A DNA stretch of 64,000 bases from positions 66,741,501 to 66,805,500 of the forward strand of contig CM059584.1 of the NCBI GenBank assembly GCA_030407085.1. The letters run 5' to 3'. Position 1 is the first letter of the stretch; every line of letters starts with the position of its first letter. The position numbers and the translations under genes were made by a program. The notes beneath the pieces are model-generated. The model was given only the letters and a program-made list of their open reading frames with translations. It had not been told where the DNA came from and ran no database searches. This stretch comes from Trichopria drosophilae. Its lineage: Eukaryota; Arthropoda; Insecta; Hymenoptera; Diapriidae. Positions 1 through 11,755 of this stretch are shown one piece after another.

Positions 1-3000
1 CTAGGAACTCGTCCGAAACTATTAAACGAAAAAATAAATCAAGGAAAACGCCCCAGGGCCATTTTTCTGACTTGATGAAAATATTCGGTATAAAGTGAGC
101 TAAAGGCCGGGCAATGTTGGCGTCTTCTAGGATTACTTTGGGAAACCCTAGGAACTCGTCCGAAACTATTAAACGAAAAATAAATCAAGGAAAACGCTCC
201 AAGGCCATTTTTCTAACCTGAGGAAAATATTCGATATAAAGTGAGCTAAAGACCGGACAATGTTGGCGTCGTCTAGGATTACTCTGGGAACCCTTAGGAA
301 CTCGTCCGAAAGTATTAAACGAAAAAATAAATCAAGGAATACGCCCCAGGGCCATTTTTCTAACCTGATGAAAATATTCGATATAAAGTGAGCTAAAGGC
401 CGGGCAATGTTGGCGTCTTCTAGGATTACTCTGGGAACCCTTAGGAACTCATCCGAAACTATTAAACGAAAAAATAAATCAAGGAAAACGCCCCAGGGCC
501 ATTTTTCTGACTTGATGAAAAAATTCGATATAAAGTGAGCTAAAGGTCGGGCATTGTTGGCGTCTTCCAGGATTACTCTGGGGACCCCTAGGCACTCGTC
601 CGAAACTATTAAACAAAAAAATAAATCAAGGAAAACGCCCCAGGGCCATTTTTCTGACTTGATGAAAATATTCGATTTAAAGTGAGCTAAAGGCCGGGCA
701 ATGTTGGCGTCTTCTAGGATTACTCTGGGAACCCCTAGGAACTCGTCCGAAACTATTAAACGAAAAAATAAATCAAGGAAAACGCCCCACGGCCATTTTT
801 CTGACTTGATGAAAATATTCGGTGTAAAGTGAGCTAAAGGCCGGGCAATGTTGGCGTCTTCTAGGATTACTTTGGGAAACCCTAGGAACTCGTCCGAAAC
901 TATTAAACGAAAAATAAATCAAGGAAAACGCTCCAAGGCCATTTTTCTAACCTGAGGAAAATATTCGATATAAAGTGAGCTAAAGACCGGACAATGTTGG
1001 CGTCGTCTAGGATTACTCTGGGAACCCTTAGGAACTCGTCCGAAAGTATTAAACGAAAAAATAAATCAAGGAATACGCCCCAGGGCCATTTTTCTAACCT
1101 GATGAAAATATTCGATATAAAGTGAGCTAAAGGCCGGGCAATGTTGGCGTCTTCTAGGATTACTCTGGGAACCCTTAGGAACTCATCCGAAACTATTAAA
1201 CGAAAAAATAAATCAAGGAAAACGCCCCAGGGCCATTTTTCTGACTTGATGAAAATATTCGATATAAAGTGAGCTAAAGGCCGGGCATTGTTGGCGTCTT
1301 CCAGGATTACTCTGGGGACCCCTAGGCACTCGTCCGAAACTATTAAACGAAAAAATAAATCAAGGAACACGCCCCAGGGCCATTTTTCTGACTTGATGAA
1401 AATATTCGATTTAAAGTGAGCTAAAGGCCGGGCAATATTGGCGTCTTCTAGGATTACTCTGGGAACCCCTAGGAACTCGTTCGAAACTATTAAACAAAAA
1501 AATAAATCAAGGAAAACGCCCCAGGGCCATTTTTCTGACTGGATGAAAATATTCGATTTAAAGTGAGCTAAAGGCCGGGCAATGTTGGCGTCTTCTAGGA
1601 TTACTCTGGGAACCCCTAGGAACTCGTCCGAAACTATTAAACGAAAAAATAAATCAAGGAAAACGCCCCAGGGCCATTTTTCTGACTTGATGAAAATATT
1701 CGGTATAAAGTGAGCTAAAGGCCGGGCAATGTTGGCGTCTTCTAGGATTACTTTGGGAAACCCTAGGAACTCGTCCGAAACTATTAAACGAAAAATAAAT
1801 CAAGGAAAACGCTCCAAGGCCATTTTTCTAACCTGAGGAAAATATTCGATATAAAGTGAGCTAAAGACCGGACAATGTTGGCGTCGTCTAGGATTACTTT
1901 GGGAAACCCTAGGAACTCGTCCGAAACTATTAAACGAAAAATAAATCAAGGAAAACGCTCCAAGGCCATTTTTCTAACCTGAGGAAAATATTCGATATAA
2001 AGTGAGCTAAAGACCGGACAATCTTGGCGTCGTCTAGGATTACTCTGGGAACCCTTAGGAACTCGTCCGAAAGTATTAAACGAAAAAATAAATCAAGGAA
2101 TACGCCCCAGGGCCATTTTTCTAACCTGATGAAAATATTCGATATAAAGTGAGCTAAAGGCCGGGCAATGTTGGCGTCTTCTAGGATTACTCTGGGAACC
2201 CTTAGGAACTCATCCGAAACTATTAAACGAAAAAATAAATCAAGGAAAACGCCCCAGGGCCATTTTTCTGACTTGATGAAAATATTCGATATAAAGTGAG
2301 CTAAAGGCCGGGCATTGTTGGCGTCTTCCAGGATTACTCTGGGGACCCCTAGGCACTCGTCCGAAACTATTAAACAAAAAAATAAATCAAGGAAAACGCC
2401 CCAGGGCCATTTTTCTGACTTGATGAAAATATTCGATTTAAAGTGAGCTAAAGGCCGGGCAATGTTGGCGTCTTCTAGGATTACTCTGGGAACCCTTAGG
2501 AACTCGTCCGAAACTATTAAACGAAAAAATAAATCGAGGAAAAAGCTCCGGGACCATTTTTCTGACTTGATGAAAATATTCGATATAAAGTGAGCTAAAG
2601 GCCGGGCAATGTTGTCGTCTTCTAGGCTTACTCCAGGAACCCCTAGGAACTCGTCCGAAACTAATAAACGAAAAAATAATTCAAGGTAAACGCTCCAGGG
2701 CTATTTTTCTAACCTGATGAAAATATTCGATATAAAGTAAGCTAAAGGCCGGGCAATGTTGGCGTCTTCCAGGATTACTCTGGGGACCCCTAGGAACTCG
2801 TCCAAAACTATTAAACGAAAAAATAAATCAAGGAAAACGCTCCAAGGCCATTTTTCTAACCTGATGGAAATATTCGATATAAAGTGAGCTAAAGGCCGGG
2901 CAATGTTGGCGTCTTCTAGGATTACTCAGGGAATCCTTAGGAACTCGTTCGAAACTATTCGATAGGAAAATAAATCGAGGAAAACGACCCAGGACGATTT

Positions 3001-3165
3001 TTCTATCTTGATTAAAATATTCGGTATAAAGTAAGTTAAAGGCCGGGCAATGTTGGCGTCTTTTAGGCGTGGTCTTGGATCCCCCTGGATCTGATCGGAA
3101 ACTATCTGACGGGAAAATAAATCCAGGAAAATGCTCAAGGGTCATTTGAAAATCATCTAGCTCGG
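1..3165. repeat. Satellite array, ~147-bp monomer, higher-order organised
   Basis: About 21 head-to-tail monomers of roughly 145-148 bp, each with the blocks CTAGGAACTCGTCCGAAACT, CCAGGGCCATTTTTCT and AAAGTGAGCTAAAGGCCGGG. The first monomers recur as a group: the unit starting at 1 reappears at about 734 and again at about 1614, so the array has higher-order repeats of 5 and then 6 monomers marked by shared variants (A5 versus A6 run, 'gtcgtc' variant). Monomers become more diverged from about 2500 to 3165, as expected at an array edge. Open frames that run through it exist because 147 is a multiple of three. I see no sign that they are genes. The window starts inside the array, so its full length is unknown. 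Confidence 0.97.
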
Positions 3166-4107
3166 ATCGCCAGTTTTTATACTTTAAATTTGACGTCTGT
3201 AGGTTATGATACTCGCGCAACATATTCTCATAATTATTTATGTATATTCGCATTTAATTAGTTGTTTTGTGTATTATCCTTTATTTTATATTTATTATTA
3301 AGGATGTCGTTAACTATTTTCCGTATTTTATGACCTATTACTTCTAAAAGCCTAATTCTATCTAGTAACTTTTTTTAGCTTATGTAAGTACGCCTTCTCA
3401 GTTCTGTCGAGGACCGTTGAAATCTTTCAACGTTGTGAAGTTCTTGGATATTGATTATTCACATTTTGGGCGGCAATATTGGTTTCGCCATATTGAATTA
3501 CCACAATCTGAGTTCAGAATCATAACCAGCAAACATAAAAACTCCCGAATGGCAAGTGTCACATAAATTTCGTTACTTTTCACCGTTTTTCTGCCCTTGA
3601 TGGACAACAAATTTTGTATTTGTACCTTTCAGCCGCCATAACTATGTCGGCATATTGAAATACGTCAAATCGGCAGAAGACTTTCGAAAGGGACATTTTC
3701 CGCCCTGCAACGTTAAAATCCGTCCATACCAATTTTGGACTGAGAGGTGTTACGGTTGACATGGAATGTCCCATGTATGTAGCTTGTTTAGAGTTGATCT
3801 ACATTTCGGCGAATAACATTGCGCTCTTCTTCCGACTATATATATATATATATATGTATATTTTTATGCTCAATATATATATATATATTTTTATGCTCAA
3901 TGTAAGTGGCTACCGTGTATGACCGTGTATCGGCGACATCGAGGGTTATGATTTGCCCTCGAAGATGGTTTCTCCAGCGGTTTTCGGCAGATTTCGGTGC
4001 GTCGGGGAGGATTTCACAACAACCACGAGTTTTTCTCCCTGCCTCAGGTTAGTATAGACATTGTTTAATTTAATAATATTTTTAATTTAAAAGATTTGAT
4101 TCTTTGT
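3166..4107. other. No recognised gene; AT microsatellite
   Basis: AT-rich sequence between the satellite and the first transposon. It holds a (TA)n tract at about 3838-3896 that contains a short tandem duplication (the 'tttttatgctcaa' segment appears twice). Open frames here are short and have no recognisable protein motif. Confidence 0.6.
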
Positions 4108-4604
4108 GGGTGCTTACTGTTTTTCCCTACTCGAAAAGGAGAATAGAAAAGTATAGGATTTTTTCCAATATTTTCCTATCCTATTTTTGGCACGAATTAA
4201 TTCTATATTTTTCTATCCTAACTAAAGTGGATAGAAATTGATAGGATTTGTTTCGATAATTTTCTATACTACGTTCGTCACGAATTTCATTCCTTCAATA
4301 AGAATTAAGAAGCATAGCAAATTTTAATTTTTTGTTTTTACATTTTTTCCTCATTGTATACAAAAAAAAATTTTTTTTATTTTTAATTTTATTATTATTT
4401 TTTATTTAATTCAAATATTTTTAAACTTTTTTTAGTTGATTTAATTATCTTAAGAAAGTTGTTCTCAAGCGGTCACCTATCCAAGTAGTGTTCCCCACCA
4501 AGAATACTTGACTAGAAACATCGATCGCGCGCGACACCAACCACTGGTCTACTATCAGTAATGTAATATGATATTTCTCTTACACATTTAAATTGTTAAA
4601 AATT

Positions 4605-5075
4605 CTTAATTATCTCAAAAACGGCCAGAGATAAGCAAAATATGACAAAATTTTGGAGGCTATCAAAAGGGAGATCCCATTGAGTCGGTTAATGCGTACA
4701 TACGAACGAATTTTGAAAATTAGCAAAACTGACAATTTTCAAAATTCTCAAATATCTCGAAAACGGCAAGCGATAAGTAAAATCTGACAAAATTTTGGGG
4801 GTGCATCAATAGGGGGGATGACCTGGAGTCGATTAATTCATACACGCAAACAGATTTTTGAAATTTGCAAAACTGAAAATTTCCAAATTTTCAAATATCT
4901 TGAAAACGGCAAGAGATACGTAAAATCTGACAAAATTTTGGGGGGGGGGGGGGTATTGATAGGGGGGTTGACCTCGAGTCGGTTAATTCATACATGTAAA
5001 CAGATTTTAAAAATTTGCAAACCTGAAAATTTTTAAAATTTTCAAATATCTCGAAAATGGCAAGACAAGCGAAAT
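4605..5075. repeat. ~145-bp tandem repeat, about 3-4 copies
   Basis: Units each begin with a block like AAATATCTCGAAAACGGC, followed by GACAAAATTTTGGGGG, at about 4605, 4749, 4894 and 5047. The third copy contains a 14-nt G run (about 4937-4950). It lies inside the TIR transposon at 4108-5805. Confidence 0.8.
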
Positions 5076-5105
5076 CTTGATAGTAAAACAAGAATTGCTG
5101 GGATA

Positions 5106-5142
5106 TACACACACATGCGCGCGCGCGGACACACGCGCATAG
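5106..5142. repeat. Alternating CA/CG tract
   Basis: An ACACACACATGCGCGCGCG-type alternating purine-pyrimidine run. Such runs can adopt Z-DNA. It sits between the two internal repeat blocks of the 4108-5805 element. Confidence 0.7.
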
Positions 5143-5159
5143 TGTTTTGTTCTTCAAGT

Positions 5160-5500
5160 AGTCTGTTCCATAGTTTTCGATATCTAGGTGGTCCGCTTTA
5201 TAGTTTTCGTTGTCCAGATGTTCCGCCCCATAGTTTTTCGCCCGGACGGTGAAAAACTACGGTGCGGAATACTTAGACACCGACAACTACGGAGCGGTTG
5301 AACTGGACGGCGTAAAACGACGGTGCGGAATACCTAAACATTCGAAAACTATGGAATTGTCGACCTGAACGGCAAAAAACTACGGGGAGGAATACCTAGA
5401 CACCGAAAACTACGGAGCGGTCGACCTGGACGTCGAAAAACTACGGTGCGGAATACCTAGACACCGAAAACTGCGGAGCGGTTGACCTGGACCGTAAAAT
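5160..5500. repeat. ~60-bp minisatellite with an orientation switch
   Basis: Units carry GAAAAACTACGGTGCGGAAT and CCTAGACACCGAAAACTACG. From about 5245 rightward they are in plus orientation; from about 5160 to 5240 the same words (TAGTTTTTCGC, GGTCCGC, TAGTTTTCG) are in inverse orientation. The junction is therefore a palindrome centred near 5243. Confidence 0.75.
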
Positions 5501-6089
5501 TATAAAAATCACATTTTGATTCGTTTTGATAGAATTTCTATAAATTTTTAGGATACATAATGATAAAAGTGTAATGAGATACATTTGGATTGATTCTCTA
5601 TACACGATTGGGATAGAAATTTATTGATTTTACCTAATGGATAGAAAAATATTAACATTGGCTTTACTTGAAGTATTCAGATAGGATAAGAATTGATAGA
5701 TTTACATTATGTGCCAAAAATAGGATTCAAAAGCATACGAATCACGCAGAATTTCTATACTTTTCTATGCTTTTCTATCCTCCTTTTCGAGTAGGGTTAG
5801 CACCCAGGAAGCAGACCAGGCGGAGTGTTGTGACGAAGCCATCCTACATGTGGAATTACGTCATTTTTGCCAGGCATCGACAGGAAGACTCCGCTATTCA
5901 GTTTCCTGGCCTGGAGTGTTTTGATGAGACCAGTTACATGTGATTTCTACATTCTGGACCGCTGCCATCTCAGAAGCACTAGGAATGTTGTGATTTGTCA
6001 CGAGCACCTCCAAGCAGACTCCATAATTAAGATTCGGCGCTTTCAATGTAAAACATAAAGCTCCAGTGCGGTTACAGGGTGCATTTTAG

Positions 6090-6565
6090 TACGTAGCCTC
6101 GTTCAACAAGTTTAATCTCGCTCGGTTCTCCTGTGTAAATTATATTTGAGAAATTTAATCTAATTCCCTTCCCCTCGGTCAAGCAAATTTTCCACTTTTA
6201 ATCAAGTTATTTTCACACCGATAAATTAAATTTGACAAATTTCATCTCACTCGCTTCCCCTCGGTAAAGCAAATTTGACATTTTTAATGAAGCTCTATTC
6301 TCGCGGATAAATTAAATTTGACTAATTTAATCTCGTCTGTTTCTCTTCGGTAAAGCACATTGGTCATTTGCAATCCCGCTCTGATATCCCGGATAAATTA
6401 AATTTGACAGATTTAGTCTCGGTCTGTTCCCCGCAGTAGAAAAAGTTGGCATTTTTTATCTCGCTCTATTTTAAATTTGGCAAATTTAATCTCACTCGCT
6501 TCTCCTCAGTAAAGTAAATTTGACATTTCTAATCTGCATCTGTTCACCCGGGTAAATTAATCCTC
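6090..6565. repeat. ~90-bp diverged tandem repeat
   Basis: About five units with the core AAATTAAATTTGACAAATTT, then a C/T-rich CTCGCTTCCCCTCGGTAAAG block. Copies are diverged at many sites, so the array is old. No coding potential was seen. Confidence 0.75.
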
Positions 6566-6819
6566 ATAAATTTCATAAGAGATTTGTCAATGGTGTCCTT
6601 AGATCATTGCTTAATATTATTTTTTCAAAGTCGTAGGTGCCTAATTTAAAAAAAAAATACTTAAAATTGACAAAAATTGAAACGAAACAAAAATTTCGAA
6701 CCTGATATACGCCAAATATCACGGAGTCTGAAATCTTTTAAAGTTGAAAATTTTCTTGCTCGACATTCAATAGAGGTCACCAAACTACCTCAAGAATAAT
6801 CGTGTGAAAATCGCAATAA

Positions 6820-7310
6820 AAAATAATAATAAATAATTTTATTGATCCTTACAAAATTTCTAAAAAATGTACAATCAGGCGATTAAAGACAGCATGCCTC
6901 TTAGACACCGCAGGTGTATTGCAAATACAATATCATCTCCTAATCACAATTTCCATCAATTTGAGGGCCTTCTTGTCGATGTTCAATGCATATTTGCACT
7001 TAAAAATAGTAATAAATATTTTCAATGGCCCGTACAATATTTCTAAAAAATTTACAATCAGACGATTAAAGGTAACATACCTATTGGATACCGCAGGCTT
7101 ATTACAAGTACTAAATTACAGTCTAATTACAATTTTCATCAATTGAAGGAACTTATGTTCGATGTTCAATACATACTTGCAATTAAAAATAATAATAAAT
7201 AATTTTAATGGCCCTTACAATATTTCTAAAAAAATGTACAATCAGGCGATTAAAGGTAACATGCCTCTTAGATACCGCAGGTGTATTGCAAATACAATAT
7301 TATTTATTAC
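6820..7310. repeat. ~185-bp tandem repeat, ~2.6 copies
   Basis: The block ACAATCAGGCGATTAAAG, followed by GATACCGCAGGTGTATTGC, recurs at about 6870, 7055 and 7240. Open frames across it are repeat artefacts. Confidence 0.75.
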
Positions 7311-7499
7311 AATATTATTTCCTAGGCCAGAAAACTTTTGACGCTGGAAATTTGTACACTTAAAAATTTCCTCCGGTATACAAAATACACTTAAACTACT
7401 TCTAATAAAAGAGCAGCAATGCTTAGGCGCCCCTGCACTGGATATTCCCAGCCTGGAAAGTCATCGAAGGTTTCCAGTCATGGCCCGTAGCGTGAGACT

Positions 7500-8165
7500 G
7501 GCAGCATTGCAATTTTCGTCAATTGATGAAATTTGATGAAAATTGACAATATAGCATGTTCGTAAACTTGCAACAGGGCTGCGTACTCCAAAAACAAAAA
7601 TTGCTTTAGTTGCAGTATAGAAGTCTTTGAAGGCCTGTAAATTTGTTCGATATTGATTTTATGCAGAAGTATCACCTCAATATCGAACAGATGATCCAGA
7701 ATTTGATGAAAATTGTCAATTTTATACGATCATAAACTTGTAACATGGCTACGTAACAGAAAAGCAAAAATTGTTTTAACCGCAGTATAGAAATTTTGTA
7801 AAGGCCTCTAAATTTGTTCGATATTGGTTTTTTGCAGAATTATCACTTCAATATCGAACCGTTGACCCAGAATTTGATGAAAATTGTAAATTTCATATGA
7901 TCGTAAACTTGCAACTGGGCTGCGGAACCCCAAAGCCAAAATTGCTTTAGTTGCAGTATAGAACTTTTTTGAAGTCCTGTAAATTTGTTCGATAATGATT
8001 TTATGCAAAAGTATCACTTGAATATCGATCAAATAACACATAATTTCTTGAGAATGGCCAGTTTCGCATGATCGAAAACTTGGAACATTGCTGCGTAACC
8101 GAAAAGCTAAACTTGTTTTAGACGCAGTATAGAAATTTTCTGCAGCCCCGTAAATTGTTATTAGG
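7500..8165. repeat. ~170-bp tandem repeat, about 4 copies
   Basis: Words such as CGTAAACTTGCAAC, AAATTGCTTTAGTTGCAGTA and AAATTTGTTCGATATTG recur at roughly 170-bp steps (near 7560, 7730, 7900 and 8072). This is a third unrelated tandem array within 2 kb. Confidence 0.78.
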
Positions 8166-8846
8166 TGTAATATTTCTTACACTATCCTGAATAAATTGAA
8201 TTGATTTGAATTTAATTTAATTAAATTATCCATATAATAGAGATTTTCTGGTTGGCAGCTGGTGTTGATCATCCTTGCTCAGCCCTACGACAGCCTTGAG
8301 GTCTGACGCCTTTGGATTATTCTGTGCCAAGAGGTGACCAAGGCTAAATAAATGTGACATGTAGCAAAAAATATTGTGACAGGAACATGTCAATTTTATA
8401 CAATTATACAAATATATTTATGGCAAATACAGCTAGCTATATTAAAAAGCTTTATTTATATACATATAAATATATCAAAAAGTGAGCACGCACTGATCTG
8501 CTGGTATCCTTAATGTAAAAATTATTGTCGTCTTTGCGTCCGACAGAAAACGCTTTTCTTATAAATTTTTTTTCAAGTCTCGTAGGAGGTAACGAAAGAG
8601 AGACAAAAAAATGAACATTGAGTAAGTATTCTTTTTTTCACGTTCACCTCCACAAATGTCTCCATCTTATCTTCTTTCTTAATTTTGTTGGCACCGGTGT
8701 GGCATCCGTCCATACGACCATTAACACACTGGGCGCTGTGCGCGCTAATCGGGGAGATTTAAACGACCGATGTGACTTTATAGTTACGTATGTGTTGTTC
8801 TACTTTAATAAGAATTCGACAGAGTTTGAATATCCTGAACTTTATA
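8166..8846. other. No recognised gene
   Basis: AT-rich sequence. Short open frames have no family signature. Nothing further can be supported. Confidence 0.5.
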
Positions 8847-9253
8847 AGGGCTCCTTCACATGGAGCGGTTTCGAGCCGCGGATCGCGGTTCGCGGAAGGC
8901 GGCGGATTGATTTTCAACCAATCACAGAAGATCAGCTGTTTTCGGCAATACGCTCCGCCGAATCTCAATTCCCGGGTTCACATGGAGCGGATTTTAGGCG
9001 GAATACGCCGCGTATAACCAACCATGAGCTCAAGAAATTTAAAAATGACGACGCGCCACATGAAAGCTGTATTGTTATTGGTTATACGCGACGTATTCCG
9101 CCTAAAATCCGCTCCATGTGAACCCGGGAATTGAGATTCTGCGGAGCGTATTGCCGAAAACCGCTGATCTTCTGTGATTGGTTGAAAATCAATCCGCCGC
9201 CCTTCCGCGAACCGCGATCCGCGGCTCGAAACCGCTTCATGTGAAGGAGCCCT
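8847..9253. mobile_element. Foldback MITE (~407 bp, near-perfect inverted arms)
   Basis: The sequence starts AGGGCTCCTTCACATG and ends CATGTGAAGGAGCCCT. The two ~170-bp arms are inverted copies along their whole length, including GAGCCGCGGATCGCGGTTCG and CCAATCACAGAAGATCAGC, around a ~60-bp centre near 9020-9080. It is non-coding. A target duplication is not clear. Open frames in both directions are palindrome shadows. Confidence 0.88.
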
Positions 9254-9379
9254 AAGAGTATGTTACTTTTACATACATTAGTCAGATTTACTTGCCAACT
9301 TTGTGCCATCTATGGCTAATCGGGCAAGGCTTAGTCATCATCCCACACAGGACGATACCAACAAGTAACAATCACAAAC

Positions 9380-9994
9380 ACTTTTCTTTTCCCACCCGCC
9401 CACAACTAGTGTTGGGCGCGGACGGGTAACAAATGTTTGCCCAGGAGGAGAAACCTACCTGGGCAATTGAAAAACAGGTAGGGGGGTAGCTAGAAACCCC
9501 CCTGTCCACGCTATTATGGTAATCTGTCCGCCGATGGAGCGTCGATGGGGTATTATCCTTCGGCGCCCCATCGGCTAGACGGGACGGTTGTCGGGCACGC
9601 CCTCTTCCGTCCAACACGCCTTTAGCGTGTGTACTATGAAATAGTTAGTCGGTCGCGGTTGTTTGGGAAAATCCCTCGCTTCCGCGGCCGACACGTCAAG
9701 ATATTAAAATTTCGCAGGGGGGTTATTCCCCCTGTGCGTTTCTTTAATATAAAATGATATTAGGGTCGCTGGGCGGTTTTTTGCTATATAACGCAAAACC
9801 TACCAGCAACCCTCGTCAGCCGGGGGAGGTTGACATTTCCGCCCATCCCCCGGTTCAAGATCAAAATATTTCGCCGGCACAGGAATTTTGCTATATTTTT
9901 ACCTGTGCCGGCTTGTCCAAGTGCTTCTCGGCCGAACAAAAACAATACGGGACAAAAAACAAGACAGAGGGACAACAAAGGCACAAAAAAAAGC
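9380..9994 (-). other. 3' region of the R2-type element with a stem-loop
   Basis: GC-rich sequence downstream (minus strand) of the reverse-transcriptase frame, differing from the AT-rich surroundings, so it is probably the retrotransposon 3' untranslated region. It contains a strong hairpin at 9713-9738 (CGCAGGGGGG / CCCCCTGTGCG around TTATT). In R2-type elements the 3' UTR fold is what the protein binds to start target-primed reverse transcription; assigning that role here is inference. Confidence 0.5.
9713..9738. other. Stem-loop in the 3' UTR
   Basis: A 10-11-bp GC stem, CGCAGGGGGG paired with CCCCCTGTGCG, with a short TTATT loop. It is symmetrical, so the strand cannot be decided from sequence. 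It is located in the probable 3' UTR of the R2-type element. Confidence 0.6.
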
Positions 9995-11755
9995 TCATTC
10001 TCCTCGTCGTGTTGGGGGCGGGTGCATATCCCCGCCAACTGTAGACTGTGACCGTGCCCCAGTGCTTCTGGTGTTATACTGGCGCACGCCCGAGACATGC
10101 TCGACATAGATGTCCCGGGACCATCGAATGGTGTCACTAACCATCAGTCGCCTCATCATCGCTGCGTATCTCGCATTGATTTTGAGGCGACCGATCACTC
10201 TCTCGTTGGCGGGGTCCCAAGAGCCGAGGGCACCGACGACGAAGGCGTCCACCGTGACCTCATAACCGCTCCGCCGGAGGTTCTCTGCAAGGGGCTCGTA
10301 CTTGGCCAGTTTCCGAGCCCTTGCTTCATCGAACGCGATGTTGCGATTCTCGAACGGAACGGTCACGTCGATCACGGTGATCCTCCTTCCTATCTCGGCA
10401 CGGATGACGAGGTCGGGACGGAGGTTCGCCAATTCACCCTCAGCGCCCTCGACGGGCCTATTTTTGCGCATGTCCCCGGGAAGATGGTGCGCGGCGGCTA
10501 GGCGATCCACGATGTTGTTGTGGCGCCTTTGGATCGCGTCCGCATGGGGGCCGCAGTGGCCGATCACGTGCGGGAGATTTTCGAGGTCTGCGCCACATCG
10601 CCTACAGCGCTTGTCACCCTCGCCCCAACGTCTGGCTCCATTCAGGGGCAGGACATCGAGACGAGCGCGATGTAAGAAGCGCCATTCGGCGAAACGGGTA
10701 TTTCTGCCATCGCGCATGAAGTGGTTGGAAACCCCACATCGCGACGACACCTCGAAAACCTTGCCTTGATCTTTTTTGGCTAAAAGGCTCTTCCGGTATC
10801 GACCAGCCACTGCCGTCCTCAGGCGGCCGATAACTTGCCACCGCGCGGCGGGCGGGATGATAACTCTACCACCTCGCAACCCACGGCACTCCAGGGCGAA
10901 CTCTGCCCGATGCTCGCTCCACCGCCAGCAGAGGTCAAGATGTTTAGTTTGTCTCCTGGCGGCGGACCTGGCATCGCTCCACGTCGAGGCGAGACCACTG
11001 GACGGTCGCTTCAGCACACCCTCGGAAGAACCCGAGAGGTACTGGGCGACGATGTTATTGTCCGGCTCACGGCCGATCTTCCGCCGTACCTCGTCCAGCA
11101 GCGAGTCCATGGCGAGGCCCCTAACCATCGGATCCGACGCCGACAGTAGTTTGAGGGTGTGGGCGATGGTCAGAGCGTCCGCCATGTCCGCGAGCGGGAG
11201 TAGTCCCGCACCCCCTTGGTTGGGGGGCAGGAAAACCACCTCCGCACTCGCTCGCTGCGGGAGGTTGAGCCAGCCCTTGGCCGCCTGCTTTATAAGCCGG
11301 TCGGCCTCGGTCAGTGGTCCCTTCTCGACGCTGGCTCCCCTTAGCAGGAAGTCCAGCCGCGGCAGCAGAAACGTCGCCACGGCGTCGATCTTCTGCCAGG
11401 GGGCCAGTGCAGACCCATCCACCGCCCGGAGGTCTCTAACAAGATCTCCGATTGATGTGATGGGTGTTTGTCGCACCTGGAACCCCGTGGGTATGTCGAG
11501 GTGGTCGTACGCCTCGCCAACCCCTAGGGACTTGACTACGCCGTTTTGGAGGCTAAACGTCGTCGGCCGGACCCCAGCATTGCGGCCACCACCAATATGT
11601 AGTGTGGCACACTTTGCCGGGTTAAACGATAATCCGACCGCCTCCGCCGCCTCCTGCACGGTGCGTAGCTGCGCCTCCATCTCCTCCTGGGTGCTAGCTA
11701 GTAGCACGGTGTCGTCCGCGTAGGTCAGGTTGTTGATGGACCTACCCCACAGCAT
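9995..11755 (-). CDS. R2-type non-LTR retrotransposon protein, C-terminal part (RT end, CCHC knuckle, RLE endonuclease)
   Basis: 586 residues, starting just before the reverse-transcriptase catalytic box (YADD, residues ~12-15). Then follow the thumb/linker, a CCHC knuckle (CRRCGADLENLPHVIGHC, ~384-401) and a restriction-enzyme-like endonuclease with RPDLV (~446) and VIDVTVP (~461). This order (RT, CCHC, RLE) defines the R2 superfamily of site-specific non-LTR elements, which nick a target and prime cDNA from it. The RT palm and fingers upstream of YADD are missing, so the ATG used here is only the first Met after a deletion. The rest is uninterrupted. GC content is much higher than in neighbouring DNA. 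Confidence 0.88.
   Translation of the reverse strand: MLWGRSINNLTYADDTVLLASTQEEMEAQLRTVQEAAEAVGLSFNPAKCATLHIGGGRNAGVRPTTFSLQNGVVKSLGVGEAYDHLDIPTGFQVRQTPITSIGDLVRDLRAVDGSALAPWQKIDAVATFLLPRLDFLLRGASVEKGPLTEADRLIKQAAKGWLNLPQRASAEVVFLPPNQGGAGLLPLADMADALTIAHTLKLLSASDPMVRGLAMDSLLDEVRRKIGREPDNNIVAQYLSGSSEGVLKRPSSGLASTWSDARSAARRQTKHLDLCWRWSEHRAEFALECRGLRGGRVIIPPAARWQVIGRLRTAVAGRYRKSLLAKKDQGKVFEVSSRCGVSNHFMRDGRNTRFAEWRFLHRARLDVLPLNGARRWGEGDKRCRRCGADLENLPHVIGHCGPHADAIQRRHNNIVDRLAAAHHLPGDMRKNRPVEGAEGELANLRPDLVIRAEIGRRITVIDVTVPFENRNIAFDEARARKLAKYEPLAENLRRSGYEVTVDAFVVGALGSWDPANERVIGRLKINARYAAMMRRLMVSDTIRWSRDIYVEHVSGVRQYNTRSTGARSQSTVGGDMHPPPTRRGE

Larger units (their letters stand above)
4108..5805. mobile_element. 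Non-autonomous TIR DNA transposon (~1.7 kb)
   Basis: The ends are inverted copies. The left end reads GGGTGCTTA (4108-4116) followed by CCCTACTCGAAAAGGA at 4125-4140; the right end (5779-5805) reads the reverse complement of this block and ends TTAGCACCC. Subterminal sequence is rich in GGATAGAAA-type words on both sides. There is no transposase reading frame. Inside are a ~145-bp tandem repeat (about 4605-5075) and a ~60-bp minisatellite that turns over into its own inverse (about 5160-5500). The target duplication could not be fixed. The superfamily is not assigned. Confidence 0.7.

Noticed and set aside
903..1370. 155-codon open frame of FLDLFFRLIVSDE repeats
   Set aside because: It lies in the satellite; the monomer length is a multiple of three, so frames stay open. 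No start context and no domain.
10776..11723. 315-codon frame on the plus strand
   Set aside because: Antisense shadow of the GC-rich R2-type coding region.
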